Assembly: GCA_002197995.1 (NCBI GenBank)
Contig: NGZR01000001.1
Span: 10,168,001-10,232,000 of the forward strand
DNA from: Gaeumannomyces sp. JS-464
Lineage: Eukaryota; Ascomycota; Sordariomycetes; Magnaporthales; Magnaporthaceae
DNA: 64,000 nt
Reading direction: 5' to 3'
Part shown: positions 42,860 to 53,246 of the stretch, piece after piece
Layout of the letters: each line of letters starts with the position of its first letter
Numbering within the stretch: position 1 is the first letter of the stretch
The notes under the pieces: generated by a model
What the model was told of the DNA's origin: nothing
What the model saw: only the letters and a program-made list of their open reading frames with translations
Database searches by the model: none
Translations under genes and position numbers: made by a program

Positions 42860-44962
42860 ATGCCGCTGGGCTCTCCCTAGAGCTGAAGCGAGCAGCCAGC
42901 TCCATCCCGAGCTCGCGGAGCTTGGAAGAGTCGCTGAAGGAGCTCAGGGAAAAGCTGAGTACGAGATATCATAAACTCCGGAAATCCGGTTTCCAAGTCG
43001 TGGGCGGTTATATAGCTAATTAAGAAAACTTCCAGACAAGGACGATGCTGCGCACGCAGACTTGGGCATCAGCAGCCTGGCTGATATTGCGGCGGAGCTG
43101 GCCACCGAGGATGGTTTGGTGAGCTGCCTCCTTCTACCCAGCCTTGTCCTCACTGCCACCTGTCTTGTTTCTGACGGAGAATACCCAACAGGGCAAGCAA
43201 GAAAATCTCCTAGCACCCCTAGCCTATCTCCAAGACAGGAGCCAAGGCACCGGCGAGGCTACCAACAAGGATGCAGATTCGGAGGCACTGAGGAGAATCG
43301 GCGACTTTGCCGCCAGGTCCATATCTCCCATTGCCGTCGCGCCAGAGGACGAGATCGAGGGATACCACCCTACCGGTACGTGCACCACCAGCAGATCACG
43401 GGGGCTGCGACCGCTATGGCCACATCTGACCTCCCAAACTCGGTGATGGTATCCAGCGGCCGACAGAGAGAGGGATCTGGCCGTCCTCAGCAGAACCGTC
43501 CAGCCCCTCGCCGAGCTTTCCCTAGGCATCATCAAACTGCTGGTCCCAAACCTCAGCCCGGACGCCCTCATAACCGCCATCACCTACACGGACCCGTCAC
43601 TCCCCTGGACGAGCCCCGAGGCGGCCCGGCAGGCCTCAGACGTGGTCCTGGAGGCCGTGGGAAGCAAGAGCAAGACGACCTTCATCGCCGACGACGTCCT
43701 CCGGGACTACCTGCGTCCGCTCTTCTCCAAGTCCAGGCCCGCGGCCGTCACGGCGTCGGGGCGCAAGGCCGAGTTCGCCGAGGAGCCCGGCGCCCACGGC
43801 AGCCTGGCGCTCGAGACGCGCGCGGCCAAGCCGTGGAAGCACACGGACCTGCGCGCCATCCCCGTGTTCGCCTGGGCGCTTTGCGAGGCCGATGTTCGTT
43901 TGCTCTACAACTGCCCTTTTGCCCTTCTCCCTGTGTGTCCAGTGTGCTAACCGTAGCCTTTTCTGGAACATCGCCAGAAAGACCTCATGAGCAAGCACTG
44001 GCCCCTCTTCACCCCCGTCCTCCTCACCCTCCTCGACGACGGCGACACCGACATCCGGGCGCGGGGGCTCGGCCTCCTGACCCCGTTCCTGTCCAAGATG
44101 GACGGCGCCACGCTCGCGTCCACCGGCCTCGGCGCCGTCTTCCGCGACGCCGTCCTCCCGACCCTGCTCTTCCTGCCAAGCATCACCCCGGAGCCCGAGT
44201 CGCTGCGGCTCCAGGAGCCGGCCTACGCGGCCCTGGTGGCCCTGTCGCGCGCCGGCGGCGACAGACCGGACCTTGGGCTCCTCGACAGGGCCCTCCGCGA
44301 CGGCGTCTTTGCCGCCTTCTTCTACGCCAGGGACTACATCAGGATCGTCGAGGTCCTCATGCGCAGGCGGGCCTGATCGTGGACGAGATGAAGATTCACG
44401 CTGTCAAGCACCTCAAGGTAAAACAACTTCCGACACGCAAAAAAAGTTACAAAAGTTTCAATTCGCTCTGCTCCGCCGCCTCCTGTCAAACGCCATTGCA
44501 CACAAAATGCAGATTGCTAGATTTCCTACTCCAAAGATGCTAACAAACCATGCTTGCGACACACACAACAAAAAGGATCTGATACCCATGATTTCTTCGG
44601 TAATGGAGGAGCCGTTCGCAATGGCCCACTCGCCCTCGCTCCTGGCCGCCATCGGGGCCCTGCAGGCGGTGATCCGCAATTGCTGGCCGAGGCTGGGCCG
44701 GCCGCCGTGGAGGGAGGAGGTGGTCAAGTCCCTGGTCGCCTGCTGGCTGCGGGCGCGGGACGACGCCGACGACGCCGCCAGGAAGCAGAGCGAGCGACAG
44801 CGTCTGCGCCGAGCTGGCACGCACCGCAAAGATGCTGGCCGCCGTAACCAGGGCAGAAGGGACCGAGCTGGCCGAGCTGGTCGCCCGCTGACGGCGAGGG
44901 AGCCATTGCTCGTGGGGCTGTTTGGGGCCAACAACGGCCCCAGCGGGGCTGAGAACGCCTGA
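42860..44962 (+). CDS. TTI2: TELO2-interacting protein 2 (Tti2), six exons, four frame breaks
   Basis: Subunit of the Tel2-Tti1-Tti2 (TTT) complex, a co-chaperone for PIKK kinases such as TOR and ATM. Exons are 42860-42958, 43036-43118, 43192-43375, 43457-43893, 43978-44417 and 44576-44962. Introns have GT-AG ends with clear CTAAC branch sites before exons 5 and 6. Exon 1 needs one more G in the run at 42868-42870 to give MPLGLSLELKRAA. Landmarks: LGISSLADIAAELATEDGL, VQPLAELSLGIIKLLVPNL and HWPLFTPVLLTLLDDGDTDI. Also RARGLGLLTPFLSKM, LQEPAYAALVAL and VDEMKIHAVKHLKDLIPMI, then PSLLAAIGALQAVIRNCWPR and WREEVVKSLVACWLRA. Further single-base losses near 44368, 44795 and 44888 join the end (LARTAKMLAAVT...LTAREPLLVGLFG). 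The helical-repeat protein has no catalytic residues. Confidence 0.88.
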
Positions 44963-45087
44963 ACGAGCGTGAGAGACCCGGAATGTCAAAAATAACCCTT
45001 TCCGCATCGCCCCTCAAGAGACCTGCTGGTAGTGGATTCCCCAGCCTCAGCGGCGGAAGCCGAGGCTTCTGCCGCAGCCGGGTCTTC

Positions 45088-48000
45088 CTAGTCCACCGGC
45101 TGCTGCTTAAACAGCGACTTGCCCCTCAGCCACTTCCCGTAGGCCTTGTATCGCTTCTTCTGCGTGTCCTCCTCCGTCACCGTGAGCGGGTTCTCACCCA
45201 CCCGCAGCAGCTCTTCGTAGACGCGCGTCTCGTCCCCGTCCTCGTCTGTATCCGGCCCAGGACACTGCCGCCGCCCCTGTCCTGCCCATGGTTAAAGTCC
45301 TGCGAGGGGGACGGAGAATGAGTGCGGTAGTGGTGATGGTTCAAGAGCGGGTGGTGCGAGGAGCCGTTGGCACCACCGCCGCCACCACCACTACTTGTGG
45401 TCTTGGGTGTCAGCCCCACAGTCTGCCAGCTTCCCGACACGTACTCCTGGTACTCGCCGTCGACGTCGTCCGACGGCTCCGGGTCGGCCGTGACGACGAG
45501 CGGGAGCGTCTGCGGGTGACTGATGTAGCGCGCGTAGTCCTCCGTCTCGTCGCCGCTGACCGACGGGTTCAGCGACTCCTGCACCATCTTTGCGAACGTC
45601 CACTGCGCCGCCCTGGTCTTCTCGAGCGTCGACGGCTTCCCGGACTTGCCGTTGCTGTCGAGGTCCCCGACAGCCATCGCCGAGGAGGTCCCGTCCTTCA
45701 TGATGCCGTGGATGCCGCCGTTGGGCTGCGGGAAGGACAGGTGCTTGGGGTCCTGTGTATTCTCCAGCCAGCCGCGGTAGCCCTTGGGGGTCGACGATGA
45801 GGTCATCGCGGTCGAGGTGCCGGAGCGATACGTCCCCGCAGTCGAGGCCTTGTCGTCGTCGCCAACGAGGGGGAGATCATGGGGCGCCAGGATGGTGACC
45901 TCCTTCTTGACCCTCCGCCGCTTGTCCTGGACATCCTGGTCGCCCTCGGCGAACGCGGAAGGGGCTGAGGTCGTAGCGGCCCTCCTGGGTGGACTTGAAA
46001 GGGATGAACTTGATGGTCGAGTTCATCTTGTAGGGGAACATCTTGAGGAAGGACGACAGAGTGGAAGGGCGGTAGTACTCGAGCCAATAATCGTCAAAGT
46101 ACGACACGGGCTTGGACGCCGTGTCGCCGCGGGGAGGGGGCGCCACGCAGGGCGGGACCTCCTGGGCTTGAGGAACTCTGGGGTGAACCAGTTGATGTAG
46201 TTGTGGCGGGGCTTGCCCAGCCAGCCGCGCGGGTCGGCGTGGTGCAGGTAGTAGTCTGTGGCCAGGTCCCAGAGCATGGGCTGGCCCTGGGCGAAGATGT
46301 AGTTGCCGAGGAAGAGGTTGTAGGCCTCCTGGCGCTGGCCGTCAAGGAACGAGTTGTTGTAGTAGCGCTTGAAGCTCTCGATCATGTCGCGGCTGTGGCT
46401 GGTCCACTGGTTGATCTTACGGTACGTCTCCATGGTGTTGACGAGCTGGCTGCCGCCGTACTGGACCGCGATGGTGTCGCCGTGATCGTGGTACATGTGG
46501 GTCAGCAGGTTGACGGCGTCCGTGTCGTAGTTGACGACGGTGTCCTCAAGGATGCCCAGGGCGTGCAGTTGGTGGCCGAGGGCGCGCTTGCCGATGACGA
46601 ACTGGGCGGCGTTGGTGCGGTCGAGGCAGTCGATGCAGTTTGTGCGCGCGACGCCGTTCTGCACACGGGCCGGGGTCGTGACGCCGTCGCCGTTGTGGAA
46701 GAAGCCCGTGGTCGTGACGACGTCCTCGGCGATGCCTTCGAGGACGCCGATGACGTCCTGGTCGCGCGACTTGGCGGCCCGCGACATGTCCCAGGCCTTG
46801 TGGAAGATACGCTTGCCCTCGGGCAGGAACTGGTTTAGGTACGCGATGGCCTTGGTGTACTCGTCGAGCAGCTTGGACTCGCGCGGCGTGCGCTCGCGGG
46901 ACTTGACCAGGTTGAGGGCGTAGATGGGCGCCCCGTAGCGCTCAAACAGGTTGTCGAAGTGCAGGGCGGCCGAGGTGTAGAAGGGGTCGATGAGGTTCAG
47001 CTCAATAGGCGGCTTGGGCGTCACACCAGTGCTGTCCTGGGACCAATGGAGCGGGATGCTGCCGCGGTGCTGGACGTACGACGTGTACTGGGGGCTGGCG
47101 TACAGGCGCGGGCCGGGCGAGTGGAATGAGGTAGTGTTGACCTCGGACACGATCTGCTCCGTCTCGACGTCGTTGGCGACATAGCCGAGGTCGTTGGCGC
47201 CGCGCTTGAGGAAGCGGGCGCCGGCAAAGTGGCGTGAGCGGCGGGCGATGACGGCGACGTAGGCGGTGCGGCCGTAGATGGACACGGCGGCCTGGTCGAC
47301 GTAGCCGTGGATGATGGGGCGGCACCAGTCAAAGGGCGACGTCAGGGCCTTCTCGGCAGGGCCAGTAGGTGGCTGTTCCAGACGAACATCGAGTTGAAGT
47401 CGGCGTCGAGGGTGCGGGCCGGCCCTGCTGCAGGGCGAGGCGCTCGCGGGTGATGTTGTGCTGCAGGGTGCGGGTGATGTCGTACGAGTACGAGTAGTAG
47501 AAGGACCTGGTCAGGTCCAGGTTGCCGAGGATGGTCAGGAAGCGCGACTCCTCGGTGTTGCGCTGGTCGGGGCGGGCGCGGGCCGGGGTCAGGGGATGAG
47601 CTCGGTGCCGTCGATCTGGTAGATGTAGTGGCCGCCCAGCATGGCGACGGTGCTCTTCTTGGTGATGAGCAGCATGTAGTAGTGACCGGTGAACTTGATG
47701 AAGCCCAGCAGGCCCCAGGTGGTGCAGCGCAGCTTGATGCCGCCGTGGCCTTGTTGCCGTCATCGATGGTGTCGAGCAGCGCGTTCATCTCCTTCTGCGA
47801 GTACACGATCTTGTCGTCCGTCACGCTGAGGTCCTGCTCCTCGGCGGTGCGGTCGATCTTGAGGATGCGGTACCGCCGCTCCGTGACATCGCCGCCGACA
47901 ATGTAGTAGCGCGTCGCTGTCTCGTAGAGGCTGTACTTGTGCATCTTGTGCAGCATGCGCTTGCGACGGTGGTCGCTGCTGCTGCCGCCGCCACCGCCGC

Positions 48001-48402
48001 CGCCGCGCCGCCTGGGCCGTCCTCTGCGGGGCCGCCGACGTTGGCGGCTCGGTCGCAGTCCGGGTCGTCGCCGTCGTCGTCGTAGTCGTCGGAGCAGCTG
48101 GCCTGGTGGCGGCCTTGCTGACGCCGTCGGGGCTCGAGGTGCGCACAAAGGGCTTGGCTACGGGGCTCGTCGTCGTCGTCGTCATTGTCGTCGTTGCCGG
48201 CTCCCTGCTGGCCCAGTGCGCCGACGACGAGCGGGGTCTGGTCTGTCTCGGTGCTGTTGCTCAGCAGCGGGAAGATGGGTTCACGGGCTCGCGCGGCTCG
48301 GGCGGGGTGAGCGAGTCGGGGGCGCTTTGTGCTGCCGCTGGCGATGCTGGCGTCTGCCTGGCTCGCAGAGTCGCCCGTCTCGAGCGGCGGAGGGAAAGCC
48401 AT
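45088..48402 (-). CDS. FIG4: Polyphosphoinositide phosphatase Fig4 (Sac domain), many frame breaks
   Basis: PI(3,5)P2 5-phosphatase of the vacuole membrane, working with Vac14 and Fab1. The start at 48402 opens an acidic, low-complexity leader ([20 protein letters not shown]). Conserved blocks in order: [39 protein letters not shown] and [20 protein letters not shown]. Then [40 protein letters not shown] and [20 protein letters not shown]. The catalytic P-loop [14 protein letters not shown] (Cys-x5-Arg) lies near 46640-46600. The C-terminal part has [39 protein letters not shown] and [10 protein letters not shown], then a Ser/Gly-rich tail ending [13 protein letters not shown] (stop 45088-45090). 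The frame changes at least six times, mainly between 47300 and 47950, at about 46170-45810 and near 45260. The 3' end is 125 nt from the convergent TTI2 gene. Confidence 0.9.
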
Positions 48403-49046
48403 TTTCTGACCAGCACATCCCGACTAGCGGGCGCCGTCAATTGCGAAATGGCCCGAACCAGCCCGCTTTGTGGCCGTGGAAATCTGCGAGCTGCCGGCGG
48501 CCGGCGTCGAGAGGGAAACCTTGTGATGCCCATGTGGGCGAGCACGGCTGTCTCGTCAGCCCATGGCCTTTTGGTCCAGGCCCATGGGGTTCCAGATGCG
48601 TTACAGGGGCCCGCCGTGACGCAACTGGTGGGCGCGCGGGCTTTTAGGGGTGTGCAACCGCTAGACGATTGGTCGTGGGGCGGGCCTGTAGTGGGGCAGC
48701 AGCCTGGGCTCCTCGCACCGCAGGCGCAAGTCCAGGGGTTACATCACCGTGTTTTTGACCATGTTTGCTGTGCTCTCGTCAATTCTTCGATTCTGTGCGC
48801 CCACAGTGACGGCTAGCTGCCGAGGGCTCCCTTCCCTGCGGGCTCCCATTGTTGATGCCATCTCTGCTTAGTCTCCGAGCTTCGGGCGTTCGAGGCGCCA
48901 GTCATGAATCATTCTGCCGCAAAGCACATGCAATTTTTCAGGCATAGGCTTGGGATCTGATGGAGGGCCATGACCAGAGCATCCTTGGACCAGATTGACT
49001 GAAAAGACACAATTCTATCACGCAATTCACCCCGAGCTAAGGAAAG
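48403..49046. other. Intergenic region upstream of FIG4
   Basis: About 640 nt, presumed FIG4 promoter and 3' flank of the dioxygenase. No recognised features. Confidence 0.5.
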
Positions 49047-50337
49047 CTAAACCACCGAAGCCTCCGGCCCAAGGGGCATGTGACTGGCCGTGACGTTGCA
49101 CCGCCGGACAGGCGGACCTCGTCCTCGGCAAACGCGCCCACGACGCTGTGCAGCACCCGCGGTTGTGGAACAGCACCAGGTCGCCCTCCTCCTAGTCGTG
49201 CGCGTACACCCTGCCCGGCGCGATGCCCGGCCGCTGCAGCGTGTGCAGCCGCGCCCGCACCGCCGCCAGGTCGTCCACCACCGCCCCATCCGCCAGGTGC
49301 AGGCGCCGCGCCGCGCTCGTGTGCACCTGCAGCGCCAGGCGGCCCGTGGTCGGGTTGCACCAGCACATGGGCAGGACCTGGATCTTGGCCGGGGCGACGG
49401 GTAGCAGGTCTTTGTCCTCCAGCTCGCGGCCCTCGCTCAGCAGGCCCAGGCCGTCCGGGCGCGAGGGCGCGCGGCTCATCCAGATATACGGGTGCGGGGC
49501 GTACTCGGCGCGCGTGGTGCGGGTGAAGGGCTTGTCCGCGGCGGCGAGGAGGTCGTAGGCGGCCGCGCCCGACGCGAACGCCGTCGTGCCAAGCGGCACG
49601 GCCAGCTCGTCGCCCGTGCCGCTGTCGTACCGGCACACCTGGTGCCGGCCGCGGGGCACGCGGACGGCGAGCAGGGTCGTGACGACGGGCGGGGCGACGT
49701 CGTACAGCGCCGCATCGATGTGCCAGCAGTAGAAGCGCGTAAAGGCACGTCGTCGTCGGGCAGGATCGCGGTCGCGTGGAAGGTGGCGGTGGTGCGGGTG
49801 GTGCAGGGTGATGTTGTGCAGGCCCCCGTACTCGCGCACGAAGCCCTTGCCGATGACCTGGACCTGCGGCTGGTGCGGGATGGTCTTGAGGTCCGGGCGC
49901 GGGATGCTGCGCTTGTAGTCGACCGTCTTGCCGTGCCCGTACGACGTGGCCTCCAGGTCGAAGCGCTGGGGTGAGCTCGAACTGGGCCTTTTGGGGAGAC
50001 TGGCCCTGGTTCTTGAAGATGAGCACCTGGTGGGTGAACAGCGCCTCGCGTATCGCGGCGAAGCCGGCATCTGAGCGCTGTCAGATATGCCACCCTTGTG
50101 TTGGGAGCCTAGAATTTGGGTTTTAAGACACTTACCAAAGGAGGTTACCGATTTTACGGGTATTCTCACTGATGTCGAAGCATGCCACGAAGCTCACAGA
50201 TCCATCCAGATTCTACATTGATGCTGCGCTCTTACCACTCAGATTCTCGATGTTGGCGTTCGAAACGAAACTACGGCTCCTAAGTCGACAGCGGAGCCCT
50301 CGGGTCGGGACAGGCTTGATGGCCAGGAGGAGGCCAT
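49047..50337 (-). CDS. Fe(II)/2-oxoglutarate dioxygenase similar to xanthine dioxygenase XanA, with in-frame stop
   Basis: TauD-family oxygenase; closest by wording to fungal XanA, which oxidises xanthine to uric acid. From the start at 50337 the N-terminus (LLAIKPVPT, EGSAVDLGAVVS, NANIENLS) needs about three small indels. A 165-nt intron (50235-50071; GTAAGA..CTCAG) joins ENLS|DAGFAAIREALFTHQVLIF. Landmarks: EATSYGHGKTVDYKRSIPRP, DLKTIPHQPQVQVIGKGFV, FYCWHIDAALYDVAPPVVT (HxD iron ligands), RYDSGTGDELAVPLGTTAFA and IQVLPMCWCNPTTGRLALQV. Then EEGDLVLFHNRG and LHSVVGAF with the distal His. A TAG at 49192-49194 sits in HD*EEGDLV, where the family has Trp, so TGG to TAG is likely. The stop is at 49047. 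It may be a recent pseudogene or carry a base error; substrate assignment is by similarity only. Confidence 0.8.
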
Positions 50338-50861
50338 GTTGCGGTTTATGATGTTCGGAATGAGGTATGAGCAAGATAAAGGAAGACGAATGGATCAGAG
50401 AGGGCACGGACGGGCGGCAAGGTCTTTTATTCTCGCGGCTGTTGGTTTGGTCTTATCTTTGACCGGAGATCCCCGATCACCACTGCTCGGGCATGGGCAC
50501 CATAGACAGGCGGTCCCCGAAAAGTCGAGCACAAAATTGATCGACTAGTAGATATTTGTCGTTTGCTAGACCTTGTCATGCGCCGAACAAAAACCATCGA
50601 CAAACGCTACACGGTGGAATCTATAAGTGGTTATCGCAAATCGTCTCCATGGAGCAGAGTCGCGCTCCCACTGCGCTCATTGCTGACTTGCACGTTGCTG
50701 ATGAGGAGGGGTGGAGTGGGAGTCCATATACATGTCGTCCTAGAAGACGACGATGCGCCGGCCGAGGCACCTGCTGGAGTCGTGTGCGGTCATCTTGATA
50801 CCGGACTTGGACGCATAGCCAAGATAGCAGACCTTTTGCCCCCGGACCTGCTTGAGCCTCT
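50338..50861. other. Intergenic region
   Basis: Upstream of the dioxygenase and downstream of CNS1. In another frame, sequence directly after the CNS1 stop continues open for about 40 codons without recognisable homology. Nothing else is seen. Confidence 0.45.
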
Positions 50862-52164
50862 CTAAGTGGCGGCCCCCGACTTCATGGCCTTGAACTCCTT
50901 GACCCACTTGGCGGCCTTGGCCTTGGGCAGGACAAAGATGCGGACGAGCTCGTCGACGATCTCCATGCTCTCGAGGGCCAGCACCTTGATCAGGGGCACC
51001 TTCTTGCCGAGCTTGAGGAGCGACCCCTTGGCCGTCTCGACGTAGCACTCGACGCCGCTCTGCGTGTAGGCGCTGTCACGGTCCCAGGGCAGGGGCAGCA
51101 GGTACGACAGGTGCACGTCGACGCAGTCGTGCTCGCCAAACGCCTTGATGAAGTCGGACTGCATGTCGGCCGGGTACAGGATCATGGTCGGGAACGCGAG
51201 CGAGCTGTTGGCGGCGTCGTCCGGGTCCGGCACCAGCTGGCAGCGCGCGTCCTCCATCTCGGGCGGCTTGTCCGTCGACCGCGTGCGCACGCCGCGCTGC
51301 CGCAGCGCCGCGCGCAGCAGGTACCTGCGCCGGACCTCGGTCGCCGCCCGCTCGGCCCTTCTTCTGCTTCTGCGCGATGGCGCGCCGCCGCTCCGCCACC
51401 TCGGCCCGCACCGCCCGCAGCGCCGCGTTGTCCGGGTCGAGCGCCAGCCCGCGCTCGGCCGCGTCCTCGGCCTCGGGCACCTTGCCGAGCCGCGCCAGCG
51501 CGCGCGCGCTGCGGTACAGCGCCTTGATGTTGCGCGGGTTCAGGCTCAGGGCCGCGGCGCAGTCGAGCGTGCAGGACCGGTTGTTGCGCAGCTCCAGGTG
51601 GCACGCCGCCCGGTTGACGTACAGCGACTCGAGCACCGCCGCCTCGCGCGCGACCTCCTCCGGGTCGTCCGACGACGTCGGCGGGCCCGGGGTGCCCTCC
51701 TGGTCGTCGTCGTCGCCCACAACCGGCGCCGGCGTCGGGGCTGGCGGCTCCCCCCGGGCGCGCCGCCTGACCTCGGCGGCCAGGATGTCGATGCCCTTGG
51801 TGTAGAACTCCTTGGCGTCGGCCCACTTCTTCTCCTTGAAGCACTCGTTGCCGCGCTCCTTGAAGTCGGACGCGTTCTCGAGCGGCGTGCCCTCGTAGGC
51901 CAGGGCCTGCAGGGCCGCCACGTCGTCGTTCTCCTCCAGTTCCGTCATGAACAGCGGCGACTTGTTCAGGTCGGCCAGGATCTCCTCGGTGGTCTTGTTG
52001 CGCACGGCCGCCAGCGCCGGCGGCAGCTCGGGCATCAGGCCGCCGCCGTTTTGGGGCCCCTCCCCCGGCGGCTTCGGCCCATGGCTGCTGACGCTCGCGC
52101 TCTCGGTCCTGGCCGCCAGCTCCTCAATCACGCTTTCGATTGGGGGTATTTGTGCCGAGCCCAT
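50862..52164 (-). CDS. CNS1: Hsp90 co-chaperone Cns1 (TTC4 homologue), TPR protein
   Basis: Essential Hsp90/Hsp70 co-chaperone. The start at 52164 gives MGSAQIPPIESVIEELAART. A conserved helix follows (TTEEILADLNKSPLFMTELE), then the TPR domain: SDFKERGNECFKEKKWADAK, EFYTKGIDIL, LYVNRAACHLELRNNRSC and IKALYRSARALARLGKVPEA. A variable acidic insert sits between TPR1 and TPR2. After one surplus base at 51356-51358 is removed, the C-terminal domain follows: ERAATEVRRRYLLRAALRQR, SSLAFPTMILYPADMQSDFI and LSYLLPLPWDRDSAYTQSG. It ends VECYVETAKGSLLKLGKKVP and RIFVLPKAKAAKWVKEF, the Cns1 'wheel' domain. The stop is at 50862-50864. About 430 residues. Confidence 0.93.
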
Positions 52165-53246
52165 TGTCTTGTGGCGTCACCCGCGACTCGAGGGACGAAT
52201 ATGGAAAATGACGAAGAAAAAAAGTGGGATTGAGCGTCGGCCAGCGCCTTGTGCCCAATCCGGGTTGCCCTGCCTCAGTCCTCCTCCCTCAATAACAGAC
52301 CAAGCCGTCGACGAGATACAGGAGGCAGCGCGAGTGAAAGGGATGTAGAGATGTGTGGCGTCTTTGTTTTTTATTGCGCTGTACGCACCGCAATCCGTTT
52401 CCGAGCGGTTGTATCTACTTGAGTTGGAGTCACCAGACGCCATGGCAAGTTGCCCTCGATTTTTTTATTTTTTTTTTTTCTTTTCCTTTTTCCTCTCCCC
52501 TCCTCCAGCTTCTCCCGTGCAACCCCACCCCCACAACTGGCATCAAACTTTTAGCACTGGAGCCCTGCCCATCGTGGCTGCCACGAGGCACTTACACATT
52601 AATTGCCCATAATATCACCGTGCCAAGTAGAGGAAGACTTCATGATGCCGTGGACACGCGGAAATGCTGGCCCCTCGAGGCAGGTTCCAGAGCCCCGCCA
52701 GAGACGAGTGGATGCTCTGGAAGCTTCCATGTCCAGCAAGACCAGCATGGAAACCCCAACCCTGTCGTCGCCGCCAGGTCAATCCCGACATTGGGCCCAT
52801 GGAACCCCTTTTCAGTTATCGAGCAAACCCGGCAGGCCAGGTGAAGTGCTTTGTAGCTCCTTGTATCGGAGATGACGTTTACATACCTCTTGGATGCTTA
52901 GCTATATACATTTATCTCAAGTCCATGCTGCTTGCTCGCTCGCTGTCTATTATCGTCCATAGGGTGCAAAATCTTGCAGCCCTCCAAAGTCCGTCCATGC
53001 ATTCCATGCGCCAGAGAACCCACCATTACTTCCCCAAAACGGAATAAAGCCAAAGAAAACATCAAAAGTCGGCCCATTTTAAAGCTTCAACTCCTTCAAG
53101 CGCCTTGCTCATCGAGTAAATGTCAAAAGAAACCTCATCCCTCTCGTGTATGTGCGTCCCGGCCATCTTGTAGCCGTGTTTGGTTGTAGTCGTAGAGTTG
53201 TAGGGTCATAGGGTCGTTCGAATGTTCAGGGGTCTAGAGCGTCTCT
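52165..53246. other. 1.1-kb intergenic region
   Basis: CNS1 upstream region and MFS 3' flank. Contains T-rich tracts around 52460-52500. No gene or RNA recognised. Confidence 0.45.

Noticed and set aside
982..48402. Programmed ribosomal frameshifting as the reason for the many frame changes
   Set aside because: The changes occur in many unrelated genes, go in both directions, sit in ordinary short C/G runs and have no common slippery site or stimulatory structure.
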